Positions 1 to 9,157 of a DNA stretch of 64,000 nucleotides are shown here, piece after piece. The stretch is from Halobacteriovorax marinus SJ (lineage in GTDB: Bacteria > Bdellovibrionota > Bacteriovoracia > Bacteriovoracales > Bacteriovoracaceae): positions 1,798,001 through 1,862,000 of the forward strand of contig NC_016620.1 of the NCBI RefSeq assembly GCF_000210915.2. Reading direction: 5' to 3'. The position numbers and the translations under genes are program-made. The notes under the pieces are model-generated. The model was not told where the DNA came from. It saw only the letters and a list, made by a program, of their open reading frames with translations, and ran no database searches. The number at the start of each line of letters is the position of its first letter. The first letter of the stretch is position 1.

Positions 1-376
1 CTCTAAGATCGGAGATCTAAAAGTTGATGAATGGTATCCTGGAATTGTAACTAATATCACTCAATTTGGTGCCTTCGTTGACATCGGAATCAAAGAGAAT
101 GGTCTACTTCACGTTTCTCAGATAGCTGATAAATTCGTAGAGAATGCTCTAGATGAATTAAAAGTTGGCCAAGAGTTAAAAGTTAGAGTGAAGGATGTTG
201 ATTTAGATAGAGGAAGAATTTCTCTTTCTTGTAAGCAAGATGATGGGAATGCGGAGTTTAAGTCTAATTACGAATCAACTCCAAGAAGAGGTGCTAAGCC
301 AAAGTCGGCACCAAAGTCTGATGCACCACTAAAGAATAATGCCTTCGCAGGATTAAAGAACTTTAAATTTAAATAG
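1..376 (+). CDS. tex: Tex-family S1 RNA-binding protein, 3' end only
   Basis: The reading frame enters at base 2 and the last 124 codons are visible. Residues about 8-78 form an S1 OB-fold domain with the typical pattern VTNITQFGAFVDIG, then GLLHVSQIADKFV and RVKDVDLDRGRISLS. This matches the C-terminal S1 domain of Tex (YhgF), a cytoplasmic nucleic-acid-binding protein linked to transcription. After the S1 domain comes a short polar, lysine-rich tail ending NFKFK, as in many Tex proteins. The catalytic-looking YqgF and helix-hairpin-helix parts would lie upstream of the window. Another S1 protein (for example ribosomal S1) is possible, but the DKFV and VGQELKVRV context favours Tex. Confidence 0.75.
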   Translation, partial: SKIGDLKVDEWYPGIVTNITQFGAFVDIGIKENGLLHVSQIADKFVENALDELKVGQELKVRVKDVDLDRGRISLSCKQDDGNAEFKSNYESTPRRGAKPKSAPKSDAPLKNNAFAGLKNFKFK

Positions 377-383
377 TGATTAC

Positions 384-410
384 AAAGGGGAGTTTAGCTC
401 CCCTTTTTTT
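384..410 (+). terminator. Rho-independent terminator after the Tex-like gene
   Basis: A stem GGGGAG/CTCCCC, extended by A-T pairs, has a 5-base loop and runs into seven T residues. It lies 8 bases after the stop codon, so it separates this gene from the next one at 448. Confidence 0.85.
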
Positions 411-447
411 ATTGATTAATACCTTAAAGCTCATTAACATTTAGTAA

Positions 448-2445
448 ATGAAGAAATCCTATAATTTATTATCAATAATATTACCCGTGGCCCTTGGCCT
501 AATTTTCTTCTTTCCACTTTACTTCCAAGGGAAACTCTTTCAAGAGATCACTCCCCTACAAATTGATTATTCACAAAAAGATTATTTCTTTAATAGCTTT
601 AGCTGGATCTATTCTTTAAACCTCTTGGGTGAGCCTCTTCTTGCAAATCCTAATAATGGAATCGTCTCTCTACAGTCTCTAAGCTATTTATTCTTATCAC
701 CGCATTTGGCCTATAAGATAAATTTTCTCATTGGCCTAATTATCTTCTACTACTTCTCACTTAAAACAATAAGAGAGGATAGTGAAAAGTCTCATTATAT
801 AGATTATTTCTTGGCCCTACTCTTTCTAAGTGCGCCGCTCTTTCTCTCTACAACTCAAAGGATGAGCTTTTGGCCTTTAGTTTGGAGTGCTCCCTACTTC
901 TTTACAATTAAAAGGGCCATTAAAAGAGATTCAACAATCTATTATATTCTTAGTGGTCTAATTCTCTCTCGAACATTTTCTCTGGGAGAGCCATTTCTCT
1001 TTTTATTTCTCTTCCTACTTCCCTATCTCTACTTATGGAAAATACCTCAGAGAAAGGCCTTCTATACCGTAGGAGTATTTATCGTTGGGATACTTCCTTT
1101 CTTAATCTATTATCAAGAATTACTACCTCTTACAGCGAGATACTACTCACAACCAGAAAGTATTGCCCTAAAGTACAGTTTGCAGATGAGAGATATTTTC
1201 TCAATTTTAACCAATAAACTCCTATCTTTTGAAAGAGCTGATAGATGGTTTGAAGAGATTTCTCTAGGGCTATTTAGCTCTATTTCATTCTTCTATCTAT
1301 TAACTAAGCATAAGAAGAAAGTGAGCATATCTCTAATTTGCTTAATTATAATTGTCTTTATTATGAGTATGGGAGCAAACTCTTCAATCTCTAAGTTTAT
1401 CTTATTAGAATTTCCAGTCTTTTCTCAATTACGCTACCCAGAGAAGTTTACGATTTATATCTTCTTGATTCTATCATCATTAATATTATGGACTCCTTTA
1501 AAAGGAGTGCATCTAAAGTTTTTAAAGACCATTATAGCAATAGCTATAGTCGAGAATTTAGTGCTTTCCCCTAATTTTAAATATATTGATCAAGACTTAA
1601 TCATCAAAAAAACTTATCTTGGCCAATTTCAAAATATCCATACAAGATTTAAAATCTGCAATGGCCCAACTAGAGCTTCTGGATCAAGAGAGAGCATAAA
1701 CCTCAGGGCCTTTGGAATTGCGACTTTAAATACAACTTCTAATATATCCTCCACTGCTTTAAAGATGGTTGATTGTAATGCTATCGTGGACACAAAAAAT
1801 GCTAGAAGACTAGGTGTATCGCATATCCTCTACCGAAATATTACAGAAGTTGAAGAAAGAAATTTAATAAAGAATGGTTGGGAACTTGTCCAAAGAGAGG
1901 GAGAACTTTCAATCTTTAAATTATTTAATTCCTCACCGAGTATCTCTTACTTTACAAGTGAATTTACAGACACTCCCCTCATCCAACACAGAGGAAGAGA
2001 GTATAAGAAAAATGAAAGCCTAAACTGGAGTATCCCCCATATCTCAAATCAATTTTCACTTTTAAATACAAGGCTTAAGCTTCATAGAAATAATATAGAA
2101 AAACCCAGTTGTAGAGAAGAGCAAAGCTCACAACTTCTTATCTCCTACGGTGCTCAAAAGATCGAAACAAGAATTTCATCTCTATGTGGAGGTCTACTTC
2201 AAATCCCTTGGTACTTCACTACAGGTTGGAGAGCATACGTAAATAATGAGGAAGTCCCAATTTTAAGAATTAACGATATAACCATGGGTCTTATGCTCCC
2301 TCGTGGTGATCATAGAATAGAGATGCTCTACACCCCTAGAAAGTGGCCATTTTTATTCTCATATTTTCTGATTGGCCTATTAATTCTCTCTCCTATCCTA
2401 CTGAAATTAAAGGATTCACATTTAATCAAAAAGGATAAAGTATAA
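448..2445 (+). CDS. YfhO-like polytopic membrane protein
   Basis: This 665-residue inner-membrane protein has about ten hydrophobic segments across residues 7-360, a soluble part at about 370-630, and a final membrane segment. The end of the soluble part carries the YfhO-family hallmark: a beta-sandwich with GWRAYVNNEEVPILR and LPRGDHRIEMLYTP, just before the last helix. YfhO proteins are GT-C-like, lipid-linked-sugar enzymes involved in glycosylating cell-wall polymers. The substrate here is unknown. There is no clear Shine-Dalgarno before ATG 448. The next gene begins 25 bases later on the same strand, so the two are probably co-transcribed. Confidence 0.65.
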   Translation: MKKSYNLLSIILPVALGLIFFFPLYFQGKLFQEITPLQIDYSQKDYFFNSFSWIYSLNLLGEPLLANPNNGIVSLQSLSYLFLSPHLAYKINFLIGLIIFYYFSLKTIREDSEKSHYIDYFLALLFLSAPLFLSTTQRMSFWPLVWSAPYFFTIKRAIKRDSTIYYILSGLILSRTFSLGEPFLFLFLFLLPYLYLWKIPQRKAFYTVGVFIVGILPFLIYYQELLPLTARYYSQPESIALKYSLQMRDIFSILTNKLLSFERADRWFEEISLGLFSSISFFYLLTKHKKKVSISLICLIIIVFIMSMGANSSISKFILLEFPVFSQLRYPEKFTIYIFLILSSLILWTPLKGVHLKFLKTIIAIAIVENLVLSPNFKYIDQDLIIKKTYLGQFQNIHTRFKICNGPTRASGSRESINLRAFGIATLNTTSNISSTALKMVDCNAIVDTKNARRLGVSHILYRNITEVEERNLIKNGWELVQREGELSIFKLFNSSPSISYFTSEFTDTPLIQHRGREYKKNESLNWSIPHISNQFSLLNTRLKLHRNNIEKPSCREEQSSQLLISYGAQKIETRISSLCGGLLQIPWYFTTGWRAYVNNEEVPILRINDITMGLMLPRGDHRIEMLYTPRKWPFLFSYFLIGLLILSPILLKLKDSHLIKKDKV

Positions 2446-2470
2446 TTATTCATTAACCGAAGAGTTACTT

Positions 2471-4543
2471 ATGAATAATCGAAAACTATCTAGAATTTTT
2501 AGCTTTTTATTACTGACCTTGGCCCTTAGCTCATGTGGGCCAAAGAAGTCTGCACCAACGACACAGGCAAAGGTCTTTCTGGGCGCGCTTACAGGTTTTT
2601 CTAATCCTGTAATGCTCTATGGTGGAAGTATTGAAGCGAATCATACTTTTGCTAAGAAAATTATGCCAACTGAAAATGATATAGTTCTCGATCTTAAACA
2701 AGGCGCATGGAAATTCTATGCTCTTTACTGGGATGGTGCTCAACCCTTTGAGGGAAATCTCTCTTGCTTTGCGACTGAGACGATAATTGAGGGAGAGAAT
2801 ATGGATGTGAATATCACACTCTCTCAAACAGGTTGTAATGATCCGGCCCTTTTTCCAGCATCACTTTCACCACAACAATCTTTTATCTTCAACGGCTGCT
2901 CAACTCTATCTGATGTCGTAGACGAAAACTCACTCTGTGATCTAATGTCTAAAGGTCATGGAGAATCTTATCGAATAATTTTTCCACAGTGGTCACCAAG
3001 CCCACTTGAGCTAGTAAAGGATAGTGCCACGGCCGCTATCACTTCAAATTGCTTTAATAAAGGTGCAATTAGTAATATAAAAATGCCTATTGGAAGTAGT
3101 GAAACTTTCTTTCACCCACTTGTCGTCTCTTATGAAAACTCTAATTGCTTAGGAGAATTTAAAGAAACAAGAGCTCTTCATACTTTCTCTAAGGCAGTAA
3201 ACCTAGATACAAAAGAATTTAATAATGGATCAAATAATTTCTTATTCTTTATTGATAGAGGCCCAGAATCTTTAAAAGTCATTCACACTGCAATTGGTAA
3301 TAGTTGTGATGAGAAATTTGATATGAAAACAATTGGTACCAAGACTGTCTTCTTTGGTCCTGATACAAATTACGGTTCAATGCCCTATGTTCTTGATGAA
3401 GTAAATGAAGTCGTTACAGAACTAGCGACAGGAAATGAAAATACATACTATGTTATGAAGTATGGAAATCAAGTTCTCTTTAACTCAGATGATGGGACAA
3501 ATGGAAGTGAGTTATGGATTACTGATGGAACAATACCTGGAACGTATATGTTAAAGGATATTGATTCAGGTGCCACAGCTTCAACCCCCTCTAGATTTAA
3601 ACTCTTCAATGGATTCGTCTACTTTGTCGCCAATACTGCTGGCGCAGGAATGGAGTTGTGGAAAACAGATGGGACAAACACAGGGACAATTATGGTGCAT
3701 GATCTCTATGCTGGAGCATACTCAGGTCTTGGGTCCGTTTCAGAATTTGTTCTCTATAATAATGAGCTTTACTTCGCAGGTGATGATGGAGCAACAGGAA
3801 CAGAGCTATATAAAGTTGATACTAGTGATACTGTCTCTCTAGTACAAGATATTTACACTGGGGCGACAGGATCACAGGTCTCTAATCTTGCAAATTTTAA
3901 TGGGAAACTCTTCTTTCTTGCTGATGACGGAGTTAATGGTACAGAGCTCCACTCATGGGATGGTTCAACACTAACAATGCATACAAGTTTCACTAGTCCT
4001 ACCCCATTTAGTGGAGGCTTTACAACGGCAGCAGGAAAGATCGTCTTCTCTGCTAATGCTGGAGATAGTGTTTATGGACAAGAGCTCTACGAGCACGACG
4101 GCGTGAGTGCCAGTGCTACTTTACTGCACGATATTTTTACTGGAACAGACTCTAGTTCCCCAACCTTTTACAAGAAGCTTCCAAATGGGGGTATTATTTT
4201 AAAAGCAAATAATGGCTCTAATAATCAACTCTACTACTTAGCGCCAGACCTAACTTTAAATCAAATATACCCTGGACAAGAGGTCTCAAACCTAGAGGAT
4301 ATGATTACTTATGACGGGAAGACTTATATGATTCTATCCTTTAACTCAGCAGAAAGTAAGCTCTATAAATTTGATCCTCTAAGTATTAATCTTATAGAGA
4401 GACAAGGCATCTGTCCTAGTGGATGTATGTCATGGCCTGCTGGCAAATTTGGAGTATCTGCCAGAGGTAAACTATACATTAAGAAAGTCTACTACAGCAG
4501 TCCTGATTACTTTTATAATATTTTCAGAATGGGACCATTATAA
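2471..4543 (+). CDS. ELWxxDGT-repeat lipoprotein
   Basis: The N-terminus is a lipoprotein signal with lipobox LSSC and lipidated Cys22. The second half (from about residue 330) holds repeats of the ELWxxDGT type: GSELWITDGTIPGT, GMELWKTDGTNTGT, then more diverged TGTELYKVD, NGTELHSWDG and YGQELYEHDG. Each is followed by a KDI/HDL/QDI strand roughly 45-50 residues apart, which suggests a beta-propeller. Residues 30-330 are a separate cysteine-containing region that I do not recognise. Family members are mostly surface or secreted proteins of unknown ligand. It follows the YfhO-like gene closely, and a surface-exposed or periplasmic role is likely. Confidence 0.7.
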   Translation: MNNRKLSRIFSFLLLTLALSSCGPKKSAPTTQAKVFLGALTGFSNPVMLYGGSIEANHTFAKKIMPTENDIVLDLKQGAWKFYALYWDGAQPFEGNLSCFATETIIEGENMDVNITLSQTGCNDPALFPASLSPQQSFIFNGCSTLSDVVDENSLCDLMSKGHGESYRIIFPQWSPSPLELVKDSATAAITSNCFNKGAISNIKMPIGSSETFFHPLVVSYENSNCLGEFKETRALHTFSKAVNLDTKEFNNGSNNFLFFIDRGPESLKVIHTAIGNSCDEKFDMKTIGTKTVFFGPDTNYGSMPYVLDEVNEVVTELATGNENTYYVMKYGNQVLFNSDDGTNGSELWITDGTIPGTYMLKDIDSGATASTPSRFKLFNGFVYFVANTAGAGMELWKTDGTNTGTIMVHDLYAGAYSGLGSVSEFVLYNNELYFAGDDGATGTELYKVDTSDTVSLVQDIYTGATGSQVSNLANFNGKLFFLADDGVNGTELHSWDGSTLTMHTSFTSPTPFSGGFTTAAGKIVFSANAGDSVYGQELYEHDGVSASATLLHDIFTGTDSSSPTFYKKLPNGGIILKANNGSNNQLYYLAPDLTLNQIYPGQEVSNLEDMITYDGKTYMILSFNSAESKLYKFDPLSINLIERQGICPSGCMSWPAGKFGVSARGKLYIKKVYYSSPDYFYNIFRMGPL

Positions 4544-4626
4544 TTATTTATAACACCCATACACTTTATTAATTTTATTTATTAATTTACTTTTTCTAAA
4601 TTAGTCTCACCAACAAGGAGAGGCTA

Positions 4627-5130
4627 ATGAAAACAATGAAAAAAGTAATTACCATTTTAACACTAACAATGACTCCACTCTTAGCGGGAGATTTCCCAAA
4701 AGAGCAGAAGAGAGTTATCAAAGAAGAGACTCATCAAACTCAGATTCAATTAGACACAGAGAATGTTAGATGCTCAGCGCTTGGCTACGGGGCATCTGAA
4801 CTTAAAATAAGTGTTCCATCACTTGAGTGGTACGCAATCTTTGATCACTCAAATAGAGATGGGAGAGGGCCATGTGTAACTGCAGGCAGAGGCTTTTGCG
4901 ATATCTTTGGTGGCATGGATGAAGAAGTATCTGAAGTACTTATAAGCGAAGAAAAGCCAACAGAAGATATATCTGTAACTGTTACACTGACAGAAGTTCT
5001 ACATGAGACAAATGAGAAATGTTTTAGAAGCTTAGAAGAGAGTGTTGAAACGAATGTAAGAGGTATTCCCTTCACTCACCTAAGAATTAAAGACATAGGT
5101 GAGCTTCCAAAGGAAAAGTGTAAGTTCTAA
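4627..5130 (+). CDS. Small secreted cysteine-containing protein, unknown function
   Basis: 167 residues. A Sec signal peptide (hydrophobic core ITILTLTMTPLLAG) is followed by a polar mature domain with five cysteines (VRC, GPC, GFC, EKC, EKC), suggesting an exported, disulfide-bonded protein. A strong Shine-Dalgarno AAGGAGAGG lies 4-5 bases before ATG. I do not recognise the family. Its stop codon overlaps by four bases the stop of the opposite-strand gene at 5127-5726, so the two mRNAs are complementary at their 3' ends. Confidence 0.6.
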   Translation: MKTMKKVITILTLTMTPLLAGDFPKEQKRVIKEETHQTQIQLDTENVRCSALGYGASELKISVPSLEWYAIFDHSNRDGRGPCVTAGRGFCDIFGGMDEEVSEVLISEEKPTEDISVTVTLTEVLHETNEKCFRSLEESVETNVRGIPFTHLRIKDIGELPKEKCKF

Positions 5131-5726
5131 TCGACTCTATTAAAGTAACGATAGGCCCTAACTTCTAAATCTTGTATACAGAATTTTACATCATTAGAGT
5201 TTGGGTCTATTTCACTACAAGAATTTCTATAAATGTCATCATTTTCATAATTTTCAAACACAATCGCCATATCACATGACTTATTTTCTTCATCGCAATT
5301 GATAAACTCATAAGTTAAGTAAACTTGCGCCGGAGCATAGTCATAGTATAAGTCTGTACACTCTCCTACTTTCTCATAGAAGTCCCATACTAGACCACCA
5401 TATCTTCTACCTGTATCCACCATATCTTCATACTTAGAAACACCCTCTATCGTACAAGTTACAGTAGATCTCTGCTCTCCTACAACATCCCATCCATCTT
5501 CGTTATGAGTATAACTAATGTAATCAAAGTTTAGAGCGCAAGTTTTTGTCTCGCTATCACAGTTGATTTCATTAAAGGAGTAATCGTAATCTCCCTCACA
5601 CCATGTATCACCACAGATATTATCGATTTGAGTAAGAACTTCATTCTTCTGTGAAGAAGTGAGAAATTCAGCTGCGTGGATATTCATTGTAAGTGTGAGA
5701 AGCACAAAGGCGATAAGCGATTTCAT
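5127..5726 (-). CDS. Secreted cysteine-rich acidic protein with internal repeat
   Basis: 199 residues with a Sec signal peptide ending near IHAAEF, then an acidic, tyrosine-rich mature part with ten cysteines. The motif NCDSETKTC in the first half and NCDEENKSC in the second half, each preceded by an aromatic/acidic stretch, indicates an internal duplication. The even cysteine count fits periplasmic disulfides. I do not recognise the family. The Shine-Dalgarno AGGA sits about 7 bases from ATG. It converges on, and overlaps by four bases, the gene at 4627-5130. Confidence 0.6.
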   Translation of the reverse strand: MKSLIAFVLLTLTMNIHAAEFLTSSQKNEVLTQIDNICGDTWCEGDYDYSFNEINCDSETKTCALNFDYISYTHNEDGWDVVGEQRSTVTCTIEGVSKYEDMVDTGRRYGGLVWDFYEKVGECTDLYYDYAPAQVYLTYEFINCDEENKSCDMAIVFENYENDDIYRNSCSEIDPNSNDVKFCIQDLEVRAYRYFNRVD

Positions 5727-5854
5727 TAGTATTCCTAGTTAAGATTTCCCCACTTATAGAAAGAAATGAGACATTCGTAAATAACATAGGTAACATGTTC
5801 ACCATCTAATTTTTAGATTTATAACATTTAGGCAAGTGTAGAATCAGATACTTA

Positions 5855-7024
5855 CTATCCAATAGAGCGCACGTAATCGAGATAAGTGCTCTCATCCTTT
5901 TTGAATTGAAAGAAGGCCAAGGCACTAAAGGCTATTGAAATTACATAAGGAACAAAGAATGAGATAAGCATTCCCTTGAGCGTAATATAGACAGGGATTT
6001 GGCGATCAACGAAGACATCAGGCATGATATTTGGAGCATAGATCTTTATGAGCCATAGGAAAATGAGAGCAAATCCCAGACCCGAGACTATACTTGAGAG
6101 GGTGGTTAAATTTAAAAATATTTTCATGGCAATTTCTAATTTATTCTTAGAGCTTCCAAGAATCCAAAAAGAGACAAGATCCCCCTTAACTTTTCCAAGG
6201 AAAATCATCAAACCAGAAGTGATACAAAGAGAAACCAATAAAGTCATACCCGAAAAGAGAAAGAGCATGACTCGATTCTCTAGCCTAAGGGCCCAAACTA
6301 AATTCTTAAACTTATCTGCCCACGTTACTAGACGAACCTTATCTCCGTACTCACTTTCTAACCATGACTTAAGCTCTGTGAAGTCGTGGTCTTTATAGAG
6401 TCTGATTCTATTGATGGCCCTCTTTCTAATTAAGTTCTGAACTACGGGAAGTCTCACCCACACATTGAACATATCACTTTCGGGAACATCAGTGCGAACA
6501 AAGCTACTGGCATCAACTTGTATAAGTCTAGGAATATCGTCCATCAAACTATCCACATGAGAGGGAGAGATAAGAGAGAACTCATCTCCTTCCATAAGAG
6601 AGACTTTATAGGCGAGGTCATGACCAACAATAGCGCCTTGTTCTAAATCTTTCTTATCTAAGAAGCTAGGAGTAAATTTAGAAGTATCAACTCCTCGCAA
6701 AACAACTGGCGTTATATAGTTGAGTTGTCTAAGAAGTAATTCAATTTCATATTCAACACTAGGATTAAATTGCTTATTTACGAGTTCGTCATAGAGCTTT
6801 GCAGACTCTTCTCTACTGAGATCAGTGATCTCAATAACAGCACTTCCATCTACAGTCTTGGATCTCGTTGTTAACTTATTTTGCAATCCGCCCATAGTAC
6901 TTTGCAGAACAAGCAGAGCGAAGCTAGAAATGAAGAGGCCAACGATTGCTAGAAATAACAATCGTTGGCGCGTCTTGGCCTTAAATATATAAGTGATAAA
7001 ATAGCGGCAGAAGTTTAATATCAT
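5855..7024 (-). CDS. LolC/LolE-like ABC transporter permease
   Basis: 389 residues with the LolC/E layout. One N-terminal helix ([19 protein letters not shown]) is followed by the QSTMGGLQ box that corresponds to the VMNGFQ box of LolC/E. A periplasmic domain spans about 50-245, and three C-terminal helices form an FtsX-type permease fold. LolCDE lifts lipoproteins out of the inner membrane, and relatives (MacB/FtsX) transmit force to the periplasm. No ATPase partner (LolD) is encoded nearby. The gene starts only 3 bases after fadJ, so it is probably read from the fad transcript. The exact substrate cannot be told from sequence. Confidence 0.7.
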   Translation of the reverse strand: MILNFCRYFITYIFKAKTRQRLLFLAIVGLFISSFALLVLQSTMGGLQNKLTTRSKTVDGSAVIEITDLSREESAKLYDELVNKQFNPSVEYEIELLLRQLNYITPVVLRGVDTSKFTPSFLDKKDLEQGAIVGHDLAYKVSLMEGDEFSLISPSHVDSLMDDIPRLIQVDASSFVRTDVPESDMFNVWVRLPVVQNLIRKRAINRIRLYKDHDFTELKSWLESEYGDKVRLVTWADKFKNLVWALRLENRVMLFLFSGMTLLVSLCITSGLMIFLGKVKGDLVSFWILGSSKNKLEIAMKIFLNLTTLSSIVSGLGFALIFLWLIKIYAPNIMPDVFVDRQIPVYITLKGMLISFFVPYVISIAFSALAFFQFKKDESTYLDYVRSIG

Positions 7025-7027
7025 TTA

Positions 7028-9148
7028 TTAAACGTCGTAGAACTTCTTCTTCTGTGCTGCTAAATCTTTTAAGAAATCACAAGGAGTGTATCTGTCTTTA
7101 TCAACAGACTCAGCTCTATCTTCCATCGCTTTAATAAGTCTCTCTAAACCTTCAGAGTCAGCGTAGCGAAGAAGTCCTCCTCTAAATGGAGGAAATCCAA
7201 TTCCAAAGATAAGACCAAGATCTACTTGAGCAGCACTTTCGACAATACCGTCGGCCAGCACTGTAGCAGCTTCGTTGATCATTGGAAGGAAGATTCTCAT
7301 CTGAATTTCTGTCTCATCCATCTTTTTCTTAGTCTTAGGTAGCATGGCCTGAACTTCTTCATTTGGCCCTTCTACCTTTCCTCTCTTGTCGTAGATATAG
7401 AAACCTTTTCCATTCTTCTTACCTAAGAAGTTCTTCTCTACAAGTTTAGAAGAGAACGGAGAAGACTTAACTCTATCACCTAGACCATCATGGATAATCT
7501 TTGCAACTTTCTCCCCTACGTCTATTCCTACTTCGTCTAATAGACGACAAGGACCCATAGGCATACCGAAGTTAAGACAAGCGTCGTCTATATCTTTCAT
7601 AGGAACACCTTCTTCTAGAAGGAAACCTGCCTCATTCATAAATGGCATTAAGATTCTATTTACAAGAAAACCTGGTCCATCTTTTACGATAACTGGTGTC
7701 TTCTTAACTTTCATACACCAATTATAGAGGGCCTCAAGTGTTTCCGGAGCAACTTTATCATGAGTGATAATCTCTACAAGAGGCATCATATGAACAGGAT
7801 TAAAGAAGTGGAGACCTGCAAAACGCTCAGGATTCTCTAGGGCCGTACTCATCTCCTGAACAGAAAGTGAAGATGTATTAGAAGTGATTACACAATCCTT
7901 TCTCACCTTAGTTTCTACTTCAGAGAAAACACTCTTTTTAATATTCATATTTTCAACAATGGCCTCGATAACAAGATCAACTCTTTCAAAACCATCGTAA
8001 CCAACTTGACCTTGAATCGAGCGCTGCTTGCGTTCAAATTCATCGCGAGTCATTCTCTTTCTCTTCACTGCTCCCATGAAGTTTGAAGAAGATTGTTTAT
8101 ATCCAAGCTCTAGAGCTTCAGGAGTTAAATCTTTCATGAGTGGGGCCATTCCATTATTGGCCATAAGCCATGCAATTCCACCACCCATCGTTCCAGCTCC
8201 AAGGGCCGCGCCCTTTTTTAAGCGTGGAAGATTTCCAGAGCTCTCAGGTCCAGAGTATTTCTTAGCTGTTTCAGTCATAAAGAAGATATGCTGTAAATTC
8301 TTAGATTGCTCACTTACACAAAGCTCTCCAAAGGCCTGAGACTCAGCTGCAAGGTAGCTAGATCTTCCCTTCATAATTCCAGCTTCCATCACATCTAAAA
8401 TCTTAAGAGGTGCTTGGTAGAATCCCTTTGTCTTCTTTAGAACACTCTCCCTAGCTTTTTGAAAAATAATTTTCTTAGCAAAGAAGTTATCAGATGCAAT
8501 ATGTTCAAGGGATTCCTTTAATCCACCCTTCTTCTCGTCTCCACCAAAGTGAAAAGACGCCATCTTTTTAATTCTCTCTTTTGGATAAACACCTGCCACA
8601 AGACCTAGTCGCTTGGCCTTTTTAGCCTTTAACATTTTCCCAGTTAAAATAACGTCCAATGCCTTTGGAAGACCTATCTTTCTTGGGAGTCTATAAGTTC
8701 CACCAAAACCAGGAATAAGTCCTAATTTAACTTCTGGAAGACCAAGCATTGTTCCCTTGTCATCAGAGGCAACAATGGCCTTACATGAAAGAGATAACTC
8801 AAGTCCACCACCAAGACATACACCGTGAACTGCTGCAATCGTAGGAACTTTAAGGTCTTCAATTTTATTAAAAATTGTTTGACCAGCTTCAGCACCAGAT
8901 GCACCATCACTTTCCGTCTTCATTGATGAAATGAGGTTAATGTCAGCTCCGGCCAAGAAACATCTATCTTTATGTGACCAGAAGACAACACCTTTAATAT
9001 CTTTATTCTTATGTAGCTCATCTAGACGATCAGATAACTCTTGCAATGTCTCCTCATCTAGAGTTGTCATTGACTTAGTACAATTATATCCAAAGCCTAA
9101 GTAAGCAATACTTTCTTCTATTTCAAAACTAATTCTCTTTGATTCCAT
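7028..9148 (-). CDS. fadJ: Multifunctional fatty-acid oxidation alpha subunit (enoyl-CoA hydratase / 3-hydroxyacyl-CoA dehydrogenase)
   Basis: 706 residues, the usual length for FadJ/FadB. The N-terminal crotonase domain has the oxyanion/catalytic segment GGGLE with Glu117, and PEVKLGLIPGFGG with Glu139. The dehydrogenase half has the NAD-binding loop GAGTMGGG at 317-324 and catalytic His447 in HFFNPVH, followed by two C-terminal helical domains. It hydrates enoyl-CoA and oxidises 3-hydroxyacyl-CoA in beta-oxidation in the cytoplasm. The thiolase partner lies 9 bases upstream in the same operon. The fadI-fadJ order and thiolase type favour FadJ over FadB, but the two are hard to separate without alignment. 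Confidence 0.9.
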   Translation of the reverse strand: MESKRISFEIEESIAYLGFGYNCTKSMTTLDEETLQELSDRLDELHKNKDIKGVVFWSHKDRCFLAGADINLISSMKTESDGASGAEAGQTIFNKIEDLKVPTIAAVHGVCLGGGLELSLSCKAIVASDDKGTMLGLPEVKLGLIPGFGGTYRLPRKIGLPKALDVILTGKMLKAKKAKRLGLVAGVYPKERIKKMASFHFGGDEKKGGLKESLEHIASDNFFAKKIIFQKARESVLKKTKGFYQAPLKILDVMEAGIMKGRSSYLAAESQAFGELCVSEQSKNLQHIFFMTETAKKYSGPESSGNLPRLKKGAALGAGTMGGGIAWLMANNGMAPLMKDLTPEALELGYKQSSSNFMGAVKRKRMTRDEFERKQRSIQGQVGYDGFERVDLVIEAIVENMNIKKSVFSEVETKVRKDCVITSNTSSLSVQEMSTALENPERFAGLHFFNPVHMMPLVEIITHDKVAPETLEALYNWCMKVKKTPVIVKDGPGFLVNRILMPFMNEAGFLLEEGVPMKDIDDACLNFGMPMGPCRLLDEVGIDVGEKVAKIIHDGLGDRVKSSPFSSKLVEKNFLGKKNGKGFYIYDKRGKVEGPNEEVQAMLPKTKKKMDETEIQMRIFLPMINEAATVLADGIVESAAQVDLGLIFGIGFPPFRGGLLRYADSEGLERLIKAMEDRAESVDKDRYTPCDFLKDLAAQKKKFYDV

Positions 9149-9157
9149 AATCTATTC

